Position numbers and translations under genes: made by a program. The notes beneath the pieces were generated by a model. That model was not told where the DNA came from and did no database searches. It saw only the letters and a program-made list of their open reading frames with translations. Shown here in pieces: positions 15,999 through 25,606 of a stretch of 35,460 bases of DNA (position 1 is the stretch's first letter; each line of letters begins with the position of its first letter). Source of the DNA: an uncultured Lachnospiraceae bacterium (GTDB lineage Bacteria > Bacillota > Clostridia > Lachnospirales > Lachnospiraceae); NCBI GenBank assembly GCA_947594855.1, contig CANQEL010000023.1:1-35460 (forward strand), given 5' to 3'.

Positions 15999-17597
15999 CT
16001 ATTGTGCTGTGGTGTCTTCTGTGCCTGTCTGGGATGAATCTTCAGTCTGGACAGGCTCTTCAGTCTGCGGAGTTTCCGGTACCTGTTCTGGTGCCTCAGT
16101 AGGCTTTACAGTATTATTATTCTGTGCGTCATTATTCTGCTTTTTATTTTTATTCTTATTTTTATCTTTCTTATTATCGTTATTTTTATCATCTTCAGCC
16201 TTTTTAGTTCCTACAATTACATGACGCGGTTCGGCATTATATTTGCTGTAATTAATTTTTTCACGCGACTGTTCAACGCCGTTTTCATATATTATCTTAT
16301 ACAGATTTGCAACATATCCTACATGCGCCTGCTGCGTAACTTTTTCATATCCTTCCGGCTGGGTTTTATCTTCAGTTACAATATCCTTGCCCGGCTGTAT
16401 TGTTTCTACTTTAACCGACTGAAACTCAATGCTTCTTTCAGTCGGTCTGGTTTCATCGCCATATACCGTAAATGTAATAACCCCTCCGCTGGCAACGCCC
16501 TGTATATATATAGGAGTATCTGTATTGTTTGAAAACTTAAGGTCTTTATAATCGCCTGCAATCGCCGCATCCATAGACGGCTGTACATATGTTACCACCA
16601 TTGAATGTGGGGAACGCTCTACTATTTCAAGCTCTGCCCTAAGAACTGCATTATAAAGAGTTGTAGATACCTGGCAAACTCCTCCTCCAAGACTTTCAAC
16701 TACTTCGCCGTCAGCGTATGAAGGAGCCTCCTCATAACCATTATCTGCGCTAAGCGGATATATCTTATCTGCCACCGAAAAAGTTTCGCCCGGATATACA
16801 ACGCTTCCATCAATAAACCCTACGGCATTTCTCAGGTTGTGTGACCTTTGTATTTCACCCTCACTGAATGTTGTAGAAAATTTTCCAAGTATGTCATCAC
16901 ATTTTTCCATATCCTCTGACGTATAATCCGGCTGAGTCTCACTGATAACCGCATTTACGTTCACCGGATAAGAACCCGCGGCAGAAGTTGCAACCGTACT
17001 CATAATAAGGCTTGCCGTTGCGGCCTCATCAACCTGCTTTCCTGTTTTCGATTTAGTAATTTTAAATTCACCGTTCTTACGCTTAAGTCCGGCATTTTTT
17101 GCCTGTATATTGTAATCGGTACATTTATTTTTTACAAATTTATCTACTTTACTGCTATTAAGGTCAAACTGAAGGCTGATACTTTCATTTTCCTTTAACT
17201 CAAAAGCATCCCTTACATACTTCTCCGTATCGCATGATAAGCCAAGCTTGCCCAGGGTTGTAGTAACGCTGTTTCCATTTACTGACACTATTAGTTCCTT
17301 TGATGAAAGCGTTTCAATATATTCATCTACAACCTGCAGAGCCTCGTTATAATTCTTGCCTCCTACCGCAACTGACTGTATAAAAACTCCGTCTTTTATC
17401 TTTTCATTTTCTTTTATCTCAGTTGTTATGTTGTCCATGTTTTCCGTATTTTTACTTTTATTCCTGAAACACACGGCGCATATAACTATTATTAATGCTA
17501 TAAGTAATACTGCACATACAGACAGAATAATCATTCTGCGTTTTCTGCGAAGTTTACGCTGTCTGCTTCTTTTTCTGTAACTATATTCAGTAGCCAT
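15999..17597 (-). CDS. VanW-family membrane protein with G5 domain
   Basis: The 532-aa protein has an Arg/Lys-rich N-terminus and one membrane anchor (about 22-44), so most of it lies outside the cell. Next come a peptidoglycan-binding-4-like region (about 75-220), the VanW domain (about 251-378, with RNAVGFIDGSVVYPGETFS, GGGVCQVSTTLYNAVL and SPHSMVVTYVQP) and a G5 domain (about 389-463). The tail (464-532) is first Lys/Asn-rich, then Pro/Thr/Glu-rich. Such proteins are thought to act on or bind the cell wall; the VanW fold resembles YkuD-like transpeptidases and carries the conserved GGGVCQ cysteine. GGAG lies ten bases before the ATG. Confidence 0.93.
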   Translation of the reverse strand: MATEYSYRKRSRQRKLRRKRRMIILSVCAVLLIALIIVICAVCFRNKSKNTENMDNITTEIKENEKIKDGVFIQSVAVGGKNYNEALQVVDEYIETLSSKELIVSVNGNSVTTTLGKLGLSCDTEKYVRDAFELKENESISLQFDLNSSKVDKFVKNKCTDYNIQAKNAGLKRKNGEFKITKSKTGKQVDEAATASLIMSTVATSAAGSYPVNVNAVISETQPDYTSEDMEKCDDILGKFSTTFSEGEIQRSHNLRNAVGFIDGSVVYPGETFSVADKIYPLSADNGYEEAPSYADGEVVESLGGGVCQVSTTLYNAVLRAELEIVERSPHSMVVTYVQPSMDAAIAGDYKDLKFSNNTDTPIYIQGVASGGVITFTVYGDETRPTERSIEFQSVKVETIQPGKDIVTEDKTQPEGYEKVTQQAHVGYVANLYKIIYENGVEQSREKINYSKYNAEPRHVIVGTKKAEDDKNNDNKKDKNKNKNKKQNNDAQNNNTVKPTEAPEQVPETPQTEEPVQTEDSSQTGTEDTTAQ

Positions 17598-17648
17598 ATA
17601 TAACTAACTCCTTACCAATTGCATACTGCTTACAATAACAGTCTGTTT

Positions 17649-17756
17649 TTAAAATACCGATGTCATTGAAACTAAAAGTGGAATAACCATTGCAAGTACG
17701 AGTATAACACATATAACAGAAGCTATTATTTTTTTCGTTTTTCTATCAAATTTCAT
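17649..17756 (-). CDS. 35-aa single-pass membrane miniprotein
   Basis: A 36-codon reading frame starts with ATG at 17754-17756, preceded by a perfect AGGAGG at good spacing. The product begins MKFDRKTKK and continues with one hydrophobic helix (about residues 10-33) ending in SMTSVF. The basic N-terminus predicts cytoplasmic orientation. The architecture resembles the Prli42-like miniproteins of Firmicutes, short basic-start transmembrane peptides, one of which anchors the stressosome in Listeria. Homology cannot be shown by eye. It lies between nth and the VanW gene with short gaps on both sides. Confidence 0.7.
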   Translation of the reverse strand: MKFDRKTKKIIASVICVILVLAMVIPLLVSMTSVF

Positions 17757-17801
17757 AACTATTCCTCCTGAAAATACTATTACTTAATATAATCCATTTT
17801 A

Positions 17802-18470
17802 TTAATTAGTGCAAGGCTTTTCCCCGCTTTTACACAAATCGCTAAGGAAACATTGCGTGCATTTTGGACTTCTTGCAGTACATATTTCCCTTCCATGTGT
17901 AATAATCTGCATATTATACCTTATCCAGTGTTCCTCAGGAAGAATTTCCATAAGTTCATATTCTATTTTCACCGGGTCAGTTTCTTTTGTAAATCCAAGC
18001 TTCCCTGAAATCCTTTTTACATGTGTGTCTACAACGATACTCGGTTCTTTAAAAATATTGCCTCGTATAACGTTAGCAGTTTTTCTTCCAACACCTGCAA
18101 GGCTTGTAAGTTCATCAATACCTTGCGGTACCTCTCCTCCAAATTCCGTTACTATTCTTTCTGCGCACGCTTTAATATTACGCGCTTTTGTCGTATAGAA
18201 ACCAACGGAATGTATATATTCTTCAAGTTCTTTTATATCCGCCTGCGCAAGTTCTTCAATTGAAGTATATTTTTTAAACAGTTCTTTGGTTACAATGTTT
18301 ACACGGGCGTCAGTACACTGTGCGCTTAAAATTGTAGCAATAAGAAGCTGCCACGCATTTTCATGATTAAGATAGCATCTGACTTCCTTTGTATAATATT
18401 CATCAAGTCTTTTAAGTATCTCGTCTATTCTCTCTTTTTCTTTTTTACTTATCCTTCGTTTTGCTCCCAT
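17802..18470 (-). CDS. nth: endonuclease III (DNA glycosylase/AP lyase)
   Basis: The 222-aa base-excision repair enzyme removes oxidised pyrimidines and nicks the resulting abasic site. It shows the helix-hairpin-helix LTSLAGVGRKTANVI with catalytic K130, the catalytic D148 in VVDTHVKRI, and a C-terminal 4Fe-4S loop C197-X6-C204-X2-C207-X5-C213. Its length is normal for the family. It is the last gene of the gtrA-to-nth run, with the ATG four bases after the larC stop and GAGGAG inside the larC 3' end. It therefore appears to be expressed with glycan and cofactor genes. Confidence 0.96.
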   Translation of the reverse strand: MGAKRRISKKEKERIDEILKRLDEYYTKEVRCYLNHENAWQLLIATILSAQCTDARVNIVTKELFKKYTSIEELAQADIKELEEYIHSVGFYTTKARNIKACAERIVTEFGGEVPQGIDELTSLAGVGRKTANVIRGNIFKEPSIVVDTHVKRISGKLGFTKETDPVKIEYELMEILPEEHWIRYNMQIITHGREICTARSPKCTQCFLSDLCKSGEKPCTN

Positions 18471-18474
18471 GAAT

Positions 18475-19635
18475 TTAATCCATCTCCTCTGCAGTAAATT
18501 CCCTGCTTAAAATTCTGTACATCTCTGTATATCCAATTCCGGTTTTACGCGATGCCTCCATTACTGAATCAGCTTCAGGATAAACCCTTTTAGTGCCATT
18601 TATATGGCATAATTTATATTTTATTTTGCCATATCCGGTATCTTTGCATATACTTTCCCTGAAAAGCTCTGTTCTTTCACAAAAATGCCTTCTGATGCCT
18701 ATCGTTGTCGTATTCTCAAAAACAATATCTTCAAGTTCCTTAATCCTGTCTTCTTTACAAAGTATATTAAGCATATACGCGGGCCGGTTTTTCTTCATAT
18801 ATATCGGCTGATAATATACGTCAAGAGCTCCGTTTTCAAACAGCAGCTCCATCGTATGTCCCATTGCTTCACCCGTAGTATCATCTATATTACTGCTAAG
18901 CTCCCATATACCCTCTTTTTCATCTATAATCATAACCCTTAATATATTAGGATGTTCAAAATCCTTTGTTCCTGCTCCCACGCCTGTTGCAAGAATATTA
19001 AAACTTTCAGGTTTCCTGCTTTGGGTTCTGAGCGCTGCAGCAATAGCCGCCCCTGTAGGCGTTATCATCTCGCCTTTATTTTCAGTCTGTCTCATTTCAA
19101 TCCCATATTCCTGTACAATATTCATGACAGCCGGTACCGGCACGGGAAGTTTGCCATGTGCGCAATTTACATATCCGCATCCTTCTGAAACAGATGATAT
19201 AATAACTTCGTCTATGCCAATATTATCTATACATACTGCTGTTGATATTATATCCACTATTGAATCAACAGCTCCTACCTCATGAAAATGTACATCATTA
19301 ATATCAACGCCATGCGCTTTTGCCTCAGCCTGTGCTACAATTAAAAATATTTTATGCGCCAGCTTCTTCGCATTATCGGTCATTACCGTATTGTCAATTA
19401 TCTTGTCAATATCGCTTAAATGTCTGTGCACATGTCCTTCTTTGGCAATAACGTCAAACTTTTTTGCAGATATACCTGCTTTCTCCGTCTGATAAATATT
19501 TATATCAAATTCACCGGGAGTAATGCTTTTAAGCACATCCCTGAGCACTTTTTCATCTGCCCCCAGACTTAACAGAGATGCAACCGTCATATCTCCGCTT
19601 ATTCCTGAATCACACATAAAATAAAGCTTTTTCAT
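18475..19635 (-). CDS. larC: nickel-pincer cofactor biosynthesis protein LarC
   Basis: LarC is the CTP-dependent nickel insertase that completes the nickel-pincer nucleotide used by lactate racemase and related LarA enzymes. Family features are the FMCDSGISGDMTVASLLSLG start, VHFHEVGAVDSIVDIIS, CAHGKLPVPVPAV, GEMITPTGAAIAAAL and ELSSNIDDTTGEAMG, followed by the C-terminal LarC2 part. Here LarC is one continuous frame of about 386 aa, unlike the Lactiplantibacillus gene that needs a frameshift. I chose the ATG at 19633-19635, one base after the larB stop and ten bases after AAGGAG. larE and larA are not in this window. Confidence 0.94.
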   Translation of the reverse strand: MKKLYFMCDSGISGDMTVASLLSLGADEKVLRDVLKSITPGEFDINIYQTEKAGISAKKFDVIAKEGHVHRHLSDIDKIIDNTVMTDNAKKLAHKIFLIVAQAEAKAHGVDINDVHFHEVGAVDSIVDIISTAVCIDNIGIDEVIISSVSEGCGYVNCAHGKLPVPVPAVMNIVQEYGIEMRQTENKGEMITPTGAAIAAALRTQSRKPESFNILATGVGAGTKDFEHPNILRVMIIDEKEGIWELSSNIDDTTGEAMGHTMELLFENGALDVYYQPIYMKKNRPAYMLNILCKEDRIKELEDIVFENTTTIGIRRHFCERTELFRESICKDTGYGKIKYKLCHINGTKRVYPEADSVMEASRKTGIGYTEMYRILSREFTAEEMD

Positions 19636-19636
19636 A

Positions 19637-20392
19637 TCAGCGCTGCTCCTTCCCATTAATCAATTTGTTAATTACATCCGCCGTATAAGCTGCACCGTAA
19701 CCATTATCTATATTTACTACCGTAACTCCGTTTGCACATGAGTTCAACATGGTAAGAAGCGCAGAAAGCCCTCCAAAATTGGAACCGTATCCTACAGAGG
19801 TCGGAACCGCAATAACAGGCTTGTCCGTAAGCCCCGCAATAATTCCCGGCAACGCTCCCTCCATTCCTGCCACAGCAATAATGCAGGAGGCCTGATTAAT
19901 AATATCAATATTGGCAAACAGCCGGTGTATTCCGGCAATTCCTATATCATATACCCTTGTAACGCCGCTTCCAAAAAACTCAGCCGTCTGCGCCGCTTCT
20001 TCAGCAACCGGCATATCCGATGTTCCCGCTGCGCATACTGCAATATTTCCTATACAGGGTATATCTTCCTTTATATACGTAATGAGCCTGGTACTTTCAT
20101 CATAACATATATCAGGTATCTGCTCCCTGACATACAGATACTGCTCTTCTGAAGCCCTGGTACCAAGCACTCTTTTATTTTCCCTTGCAAGAGCCTTAAA
20201 TATTTCAGCAAGATGCTCTTTCTTTTTGCCCTCGCAATATATTACCTCTGAATGTCCCTGCCTGAATTTACGGTGATGGTCTATCTTTGCAAATCCCATA
20301 TCTTCATAAGGCAGTTTTTTCAGCAACTTTTCTGCTTCATCTGTATCAATCTCATTATTTTTAACTTTAGCCAGTAATTCTTTAATATCCAT
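19637..20392 (-). CDS. larB: nickel-pincer cofactor biosynthesis protein LarB
   Basis: LarB carboxylates and hydrolyses nicotinic acid adenine dinucleotide at the start of nickel-pincer nucleotide synthesis. The 251-aa protein has a small N-terminal helical part, a KIDHHRKFRQGHSEVIYCEG segment, and a PurE-like C-terminal domain. That domain carries AAGTSDMPVAEEAA, AVAGMEGALPGIIAGL, PTSVGYGSNFGG and NSCANGVTVVNIDNGYGAA. The Cys in NSCANG corresponds to the residue described as a covalent nucleophile in LarB. GGAGG lies five bases before the ATG. larC follows one base after its stop. Confidence 0.94.
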   Translation of the reverse strand: MDIKELLAKVKNNEIDTDEAEKLLKKLPYEDMGFAKIDHHRKFRQGHSEVIYCEGKKKEHLAEIFKALARENKRVLGTRASEEQYLYVREQIPDICYDESTRLITYIKEDIPCIGNIAVCAAGTSDMPVAEEAAQTAEFFGSGVTRVYDIGIAGIHRLFANIDIINQASCIIAVAGMEGALPGIIAGLTDKPVIAVPTSVGYGSNFGGLSALLTMLNSCANGVTVVNIDNGYGAAYTADVINKLINGKEQR

Positions 20393-20400
20393 ACAGCCTC

Positions 20401-21564
20401 CTATAACTCAGCCGGTCCTCCGCCCGGCAGTACAGTATAAAAATCGCACTTATATCCGACCGCTTTTTCATATCTGCTGCCAATTATTGCAGAAGCTTCA
20501 TCTACATATTCCGAATCAATTATACTTACACAGCATCCTCCGAAACCTCCGCCGGTCATTCTGATTCCGCATACGCCTTTACAATCTATACCTTCAGCAA
20601 CAAGAATATCCAGCTCCCTGCATGACACCTCATAATCATCCCTCAATGACTCATGTGACTGTATCATAAGCTGCCCAAAACGTTCTATATCATTTGCAAC
20701 AAGTGCATTATATGCCTGTATTGTCCTTTGATTCTCATATACGGCATGTTTTGCTCTCTTTCTGTTTACCGAATTATCAATAAGATACTTATATTCCTCA
20801 AATTGCTCTGCTGACATATCTCCAAGAGACTTTATCGGAAGCCTCGTCTGTAATGACCTCAGGGCAGCTTCGCTCTCGCTCCTTCTCTCATTATATTTTG
20901 AAGTACCGAGGTTATGCTTCTTATTAGTATTCATTATAACAATCTTCTTATTTTCAAGATTTACAGGAGCATATTCATATTCAAGCTTTGCCGTATCCAG
21001 AAATATTGCATGGCCCTCTTTGCCCATGGCAGAAGCAAACTGATCCATAATTCCGCAGTTCATTCCATTATAATTATTCTCCGAATACTGACACATCAGC
21101 GCAATGTCCTGAAGCTCCATCTTATATCCATATATTTCCCTTAACATATATGCGGTAAGCACTTCTATTGACGCTGATGACGAAAGTCCTGCGCCTGAAG
21201 GAATATTACCATAATATACCACGTCAAATCCCTGCTCAAGGTGTATTCCCTTTTGTGATAATGCCCATACGACGCCATAAGGATAATTACTCCAGTTATT
21301 TTTATTAGTAACGGAGAAATCCCCGTAGTTCCTTTCTATGATATTTCCTTTGGCAATATTTTTAGAATACATCCTTATTTTATTATCTTTTCTTTTTCTT
21401 ACCGCCGCATATGTACCAAGCGTAAGCGCGCATGGAAAAACATGGCCTCCATTATAGTCGGTATGCTCTCCTATAAGATTGACCCTGCCCGGTGCAAAAA
21501 ATACTCTTACCCCATCGCTGCTGCCATATGTCTTTTTAAACAAATCAAGCATATATTCTTTCAC
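20401..21564 (-). CDS. galK: galactokinase
   Basis: This 387-aa GHMP-family kinase makes galactose-1-phosphate in the Leloir pathway. It shows the galactokinase signature GRVNLIGEHTDYNGGHVFP (about 27-45), the ATP-binding GNIPSGAGLSSSASIEVL, the Asp-containing MDQFASAMG and the C-terminal GGGFGGCCVSII. The start is GTG at 21562-21564, preceded by GAGGGGG. The gene is inserted between a GT-C glycosyltransferase gene and larB, with gaps of 18 and 8 bases. galT, galE and a regulator are absent nearby, so its control may be tied to the glycan genes upstream. Confidence 0.96.
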   Translation of the reverse strand: MKEYMLDLFKKTYGSSDGVRVFFAPGRVNLIGEHTDYNGGHVFPCALTLGTYAAVRKRKDNKIRMYSKNIAKGNIIERNYGDFSVTNKNNWSNYPYGVVWALSQKGIHLEQGFDVVYYGNIPSGAGLSSSASIEVLTAYMLREIYGYKMELQDIALMCQYSENNYNGMNCGIMDQFASAMGKEGHAIFLDTAKLEYEYAPVNLENKKIVIMNTNKKHNLGTSKYNERRSESEAALRSLQTRLPIKSLGDMSAEQFEEYKYLIDNSVNRKRAKHAVYENQRTIQAYNALVANDIERFGQLMIQSHESLRDDYEVSCRELDILVAEGIDCKGVCGIRMTGGGFGGCCVSIIDSEYVDEASAIIGSRYEKAVGYKCDFYTVLPGGGPAEL

Positions 21565-21582
21565 GCATATATTCCCCCTCTT

Positions 21583-23052
21583 TTAACAAAAATGCATAAT
21601 TCCCATAATACAGAACGTACCGCACAGAATAACGGTAAAGCCGGTAAGATATTTATATGCCTTAATTTCTTTATGTCGAAAAGTATATTCTGTCAGATAT
21701 GAAATAAACAGGGATGCTGCAATCTGCCCCAGCAGTACATACCGAAAATCCGCACTACATAAAAACGGATAATTTATATTAAACTGTATATAGAAAACTG
21801 CCATCAATATCCATACCCAGAACGCAGAATATTTCTGTGTTTTATCCATATCCCTGTTTTTAATCATTACAAAACCGATTGCAAATGCCGTAAACACAAG
21901 CAGTATAAGATGTACATAATCAATTAACCCTGCAAACAACGTTGTTATATTTTCATAGTCAAATTCCCCATGCACGCCTGTCTTAATAAGCGCCATAATA
22001 ATATTGGTATCTTCCATCATATTCATATACGGAACTTCAAAGAAATTAAACAGCGGGAACCTGAGCCAGCGCATAATCCATGAAGCATATCCCGTGTATA
22101 CAAAAGAATCTTCCCCAAGCTCATGCACATAATTAAGAGGCTGGTCAAATTCAATATAATTCCTGATTGGATACCACAGTCCGCACGGAAAACATATAAC
22201 TGCAAACACAATAAACTGTATTATAAGCATTTTAAGTACAGACATATCCCTGTTCCTGATACATTTAAATAAATGATACAGCATTAAAGGACCGGTAACA
22301 AATGCAATAATTGCAACATTTATCTTCGTCATCATTCCAAGTCCTATTGCAAACGCAATACCCACTATATATCTCATTTTAAAGCTCTGATGCCAGCGTA
22401 ATGTAAAATAAAGCGCAAGAACCATAAACATAAGAGCAAGCGAATCGTTATTAAACCTTCCTGCAGTAAGTATCTGCGCCGGATAAAAAGCTGTAAGTGA
22501 AATTGCCGCTATTTGAAACTTTTTATTAATTTTAAGCGAGTCCATTATTTTTTCCATAAAAATCAGTACTACACAAGAAGCGACACAGGAAACAAACTGG
22601 GTCATATATAAAAACTGTGTCCAGTCAGTAACGCCGGTTACAAGCATTAACAGTCTTATCACTGCGGCTGATATAATATAAAATAACGGCGGCTGATAAA
22701 ACTGATATTCATTGCTTGGCGGAAGATGTCCGTTTATAATATGATAAAGATAACCCCAGTGTCCCACTCCGTTTTCATCATTCATACCTATATCATGCTG
22801 TCTGTCAAATACATGCGTATATGCAGTATAACCTGTCCTTAAAACAATTCCGGCTATTATAATCAGTGTCACTGCTTTCTGCGCAGTAAGCCTGCCTTTA
22901 AATTTAAGATAACATCCGTATGCCGCAAGCGCCACAAAGCATATAAACATAATATGTCCTGTATATGCTTCATTATCAAGCTTTGTACATTTCAAAAAAG
23001 CAAAAATCAATACCGGCAGTATATATAAAATTATATCCTTATTTTTCTTCAT
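21583..23052 (-). CDS. GT-C-fold membrane glycosyltransferase (GT39/ArnT-like)
   Basis: The 489-aa protein is very hydrophobic, with at least ten predicted membrane segments. The first extracellular loop (after about residue 65) contains the acidic [19 protein letters not shown] motif followed by [12 protein letters not shown]. This arrangement is typical of polyprenyl-phosphate-sugar-dependent GT-C enzymes of the PMT/ArnT group. Such enzymes transfer a sugar from a lipid carrier to a wall polymer, lipid or protein outside the membrane. I chose the ATG at 23050-23052 because GGAGAAAG precedes it; it overlaps the FAD oxidoreductase gene by 14 bases. Donor and acceptor are unknown. Confidence 0.88.
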   Translation of the reverse strand: MKKNKDIILYILPVLIFAFLKCTKLDNEAYTGHIMFICFVALAAYGCYLKFKGRLTAQKAVTLIIIAGIVLRTGYTAYTHVFDRQHDIGMNDENGVGHWGYLYHIINGHLPPSNEYQFYQPPLFYIISAAVIRLLMLVTGVTDWTQFLYMTQFVSCVASCVVLIFMEKIMDSLKINKKFQIAAISLTAFYPAQILTAGRFNNDSLALMFMVLALYFTLRWHQSFKMRYIVGIAFAIGLGMMTKINVAIIAFVTGPLMLYHLFKCIRNRDMSVLKMLIIQFIVFAVICFPCGLWYPIRNYIEFDQPLNYVHELGEDSFVYTGYASWIMRWLRFPLFNFFEVPYMNMMEDTNIIMALIKTGVHGEFDYENITTLFAGLIDYVHLILLVFTAFAIGFVMIKNRDMDKTQKYSAFWVWILMAVFYIQFNINYPFLCSADFRYVLLGQIAASLFISYLTEYTFRHKEIKAYKYLTGFTVILCGTFCIMGIMHFC

Positions 23053-24589
23053 GATAATCTTTCTCCGCATTTACATTCCATATTTTTTCTTTATTATATT
23101 TTCCATTTTCAGAACACATAATTTCTTTTACTGCTTCAAATGCAGTAATCATTGAATGATCCATATTGTTATATCTGTGCTGACCGTTTCTTCCTATACA
23201 GAAAAGATTATTAAATCCATCCAGATATGCTTTTATATCATCTATCTGGTCATATGTATCAAAATATGCAGGATATGCTTTTTTTACTCTTTCCATATTA
23301 TAATCAAGTACATCATCCTTATCTATAATGCCTATTTTTTCAAGTTCCCCTATGGCAAAATTAATAAAGTCATCATCCCTGCTCTGCCACATATCGTCTC
23401 CCTCGTTACAGAAATACTCAAGACCTACCCATACCTTATCCTGGAAATCCTTTACCATATAAGGCGACCAGTTATTAAAAATCTGCAAACGGCCAAGCTT
23501 AACTGAAGAATCCTGAATATATATCCAGCAATCCGGAACAAGTCCGTTAAAATTAGCAATGTCAGTCGTATTTTTTAATTTAAGACGTTTAAGCAGAAGC
23601 CCTACTGTAATAAAATCCCGGTACGGTAATCCCTGTGCCGCTTTTGCAATATTTTCAGGTACTTCCGCATCAAGCGCGCTTACAAGTTCCTTTACCGGCA
23701 TGGCAGATATTACAACATCCGCTTTTTCCTCATGCTGTATGCCATTTTCTTCATATACCACACCTGTTACCTTACCGCCTTCAGTATTAATTTTCACTGC
23801 GCAGCAGTTCATTTTAAGGACTGCGCCTGCATCTACCGCCTGTGAAAGCGCCGTTTCCCAAAGCTGTCCGGGACCAAACTTAGGATAATAAAATTCTTCA
23901 ATCAGGGAAGTCTCCACTTCCTTTTTACTTCCTGTCACCTTGGTAAGCATGTCCTTTATAACCGCAGTAATAGACAAACCTTTTACACGTTGTGAACCCC
24001 AATCGGCTGAAATACGGGAAGGATGTCTTCCCCATACTTTTTCAGTATATCCTTCAAAAAACATTGAATAAAGTTTCTTTCCGAACCTGTTTATATAAAA
24101 ATTCTCAAGCGAATCTTCAGGAAGCTTATGAAATACAGAACCCATATATGAAAATCCGGCCTGTATTGTAGTTGCAAATCCCATATTTTTAATTGTTTCC
24201 GCTTTCATTGTCACAGGATAATCAAAAAATTTATTTTTATAATATATACGTGAAACCCTGCGCCTTTTCAGCATGACATTATCCTCTTTTTCTGGGTCCG
24301 CCCCGGTTTCACTATATTCCTTTTCCCTTTTCAGAATCTTATCGTCAATTGATGCTGCTGACTGTGGTTTCATTATTTCATACCACCAGTCTGTTACCCG
24401 CTTGCTTTTAGAAAAAAATCTGTGGCCTCCTATATCCATTCTGTTACCATTATACCTGACAGTCTGGGATATTCCGCCTATACGATTACTTTCCTCAAGT
24501 ACTACAACTTCGTTCCCCTGATGCTTTTTCACCAGTTCATATGCCGCCGTAATACCCGCAGGGCCTGCTCCGATAATTACAACTTTCAT
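23039..24589 (-). CDS. FAD-dependent oxidoreductase (amine-oxidase / UDP-galactopyranose-mutase-like)
   Basis: The 516-aa protein begins with a Rossmann dinucleotide-binding motif [13 protein letters not shown] (7-19). The FAD signature [13 protein letters not shown] follows, then [15 protein letters not shown], a substrate domain, and a C-terminal FAD-closing segment with [18 protein letters not shown]. This pattern fits flavoproteins annotated as protoporphyrinogen-oxidase-like or UDP-galactopyranose-mutase-like that sit in polysaccharide loci. It overlaps gtrA by an ATGA junction and the GT-C gene by 14 bases. Placement beside a flippase-like GtrA, a membrane glycosyltransferase and galactokinase favours a role in sugar modification. 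The exact reaction is not fixed by the sequence. Confidence 0.87.
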   Translation of the reverse strand: MKVVIIGAGPAGITAAYELVKKHQGNEVVVLEESNRIGGISQTVRYNGNRMDIGGHRFFSKSKRVTDWWYEIMKPQSAASIDDKILKREKEYSETGADPEKEDNVMLKRRRVSRIYYKNKFFDYPVTMKAETIKNMGFATTIQAGFSYMGSVFHKLPEDSLENFYINRFGKKLYSMFFEGYTEKVWGRHPSRISADWGSQRVKGLSITAVIKDMLTKVTGSKKEVETSLIEEFYYPKFGPGQLWETALSQAVDAGAVLKMNCCAVKINTEGGKVTGVVYEENGIQHEEKADVVISAMPVKELVSALDAEVPENIAKAAQGLPYRDFITVGLLLKRLKLKNTTDIANFNGLVPDCWIYIQDSSVKLGRLQIFNNWSPYMVKDFQDKVWVGLEYFCNEGDDMWQSRDDDFINFAIGELEKIGIIDKDDVLDYNMERVKKAYPAYFDTYDQIDDIKAYLDGFNNLFCIGRNGQHRYNNMDHSMITAFEAVKEIMCSENGKYNKEKIWNVNAEKDYHEEK

Positions 24590-25017
24590 CTACCCTTCCC
24601 CCTATATAGAATTATTTTTCTTGCTCCAAAATTCCAGATGAGAACTATTATGGCCGTTACAATTTTGGAAAACATAAAATAAAATCCTGCCTTTTCAGTA
24701 AAAATATACATTAATAATTCTGTTATTCCAAGCCCAAGTACCCCTATAACTGCATAAACCACAAACTCAATTACTGCATTTACATTATTACCGGTAAATA
24801 CAAATAACCTGGACAGAAAAAAGTTAATTAAAAGCCCAATAATAAATGCTGCTGCCGCCGCTATCAGATAATGCATTAAAAAACTTAGCGCCCAAAGACT
24901 TGCTGCATCGAAAACAAATGCCGTTCCTCCTACAAATACATAACGGATAAACTGAATTTTTGTATCATTTGTTTTCTCAATAAAAAATTTTTTTATATAA
25001 CTGCTTATACTGTACAT
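24586..25017 (-). CDS. GtrA family membrane protein
   Basis: This small 143-aa protein has four hydrophobic segments and the GtrA features [20 protein letters not shown] near the start, a middle segment with [13 protein letters not shown], and a conserved NFGARK near the C-terminus. GtrA-type proteins are thought to flip undecaprenyl-phosphate-linked monosaccharides across the membrane for GT-C enzymes such as the one encoded two genes downstream. I chose the ATG at 25015-25017, eight bases after AGGGA; a TTG one codon earlier is possible. It is the first gene of the run to nth and has a clear promoter at 25068-25096. Confidence 0.93.
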   Translation of the reverse strand: MYSISSYIKKFFIEKTNDTKIQFIRYVFVGGTAFVFDAASLWALSFLMHYLIAAAAAFIIGLLINFFLSRLFVFTGNNVNAVIEFVVYAVIGVLGLGITELLMYIFTEKAGFYFMFSKIVTAIIVLIWNFGARKIILYRGKGR

Positions 25018-25067
25018 CAAAATTATCCCTTTTTATTTGCGTTAAAACTTACAAATCTCATTTTATT

Positions 25068-25096
25068 ATTATACTTGCTTTCAATATATTTGTAAA
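25068..25096 (-). promoter_or_regulatory. sigma-A-type promoter of the gtrA-to-nth run
   Basis: On the minus strand TTTACA (25091-25096) and TATAAT (25068-25073) are spaced by exactly 17 bases, about 50 bases upstream of gtrA. The six following genes have gaps of 18 bases or less or overlap, so this is probably the main promoter for all seven. Confidence 0.7.
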
Positions 25097-25098
25097 TT

Positions 25099-25146
25099 AA
25101 AACAACATTTTAAATTTAAGATATCTTAAAATTAAAATGTTGTTTT
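25099..25146. terminator. 48-bp near-perfect palindrome, probable bidirectional terminator
   Basis: The sequence reads AAAACAACATTTTAA inwards from each end, is centred on GATATC, and differs from perfect symmetry at one position pair only. It lies 28 bases after the stop of the four-helix-bundle gene and directly before the gtrA promoter. A long AT-rich stem ending in a T-rich tract fits a terminator that isolates the gtrA run. A binding site for a dimeric protein is the alternative. Confidence 0.7.
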
Positions 25147-25174
25147 GTCTTTTAATAATTCCTGTCAATTATTG

Positions 25175-25606
25175 TTATAAAAACTCAAGTAACTCATCCA
25201 TAAATTCCTGCTCTGCTTTAATAAGCCTTTTTGTAAGGTCTATTATATTCTCATCTGCACTGCGGTATTTGTGGAGATATTCGCTTAATGATTTAATTCC
25301 CATTGTACATCCATCTATAAGCAAATCTGCTATTTTGTGGGTACTGTTTTCCATTTTAAGCTTAATATCTGTTCCCATTTCAGCAAACATAGCCGATATC
25401 TTTGACGGATCTTTTTCATCTTCGTTATTTTCATTAAGCAGTTTGTGGCACTCATCACCAAGTTTAATATGCTTATCATTATATTTGTTAATGAGTGCTG
25501 CAAGTTTCTCGTTTTTTACATAGCCAAGTACCTGCTCCATACTATTGGTAGCTGATTTACAACCCGAATTACATTCTTTAAGAAGGCTTATTGTATCTTC
25601 GTTCAT
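25175..25606 (-). CDS. DUF2383/PA2169-like four-helix-bundle protein
   Basis: The 143-aa soluble protein is almost entirely helical in character. It carries a ferritin-like pattern of acidic residues and histidines (KHIKLGDECHKLL, STHKIADLLIDGCTMGIKSL) and two N-terminal cysteines in KECNSGCKSA. It resembles the DUF2383 / PA2169-type four-helix-bundle family, whose function is unknown although a ferritin-like fold is expected. GAGGAG precedes the ATG. It follows the SPOCS/LysM gene by 95 bases and is closed by the palindrome at 25099-25146. Confidence 0.7.
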   Translation of the reverse strand: MNEDTISLLKECNSGCKSATNSMEQVLGYVKNEKLAALINKYNDKHIKLGDECHKLLNENNEDEKDPSKISAMFAEMGTDIKLKMENSTHKIADLLIDGCTMGIKSLSEYLHKYRSADENIIDLTKRLIKAEQEFMDELLEFL

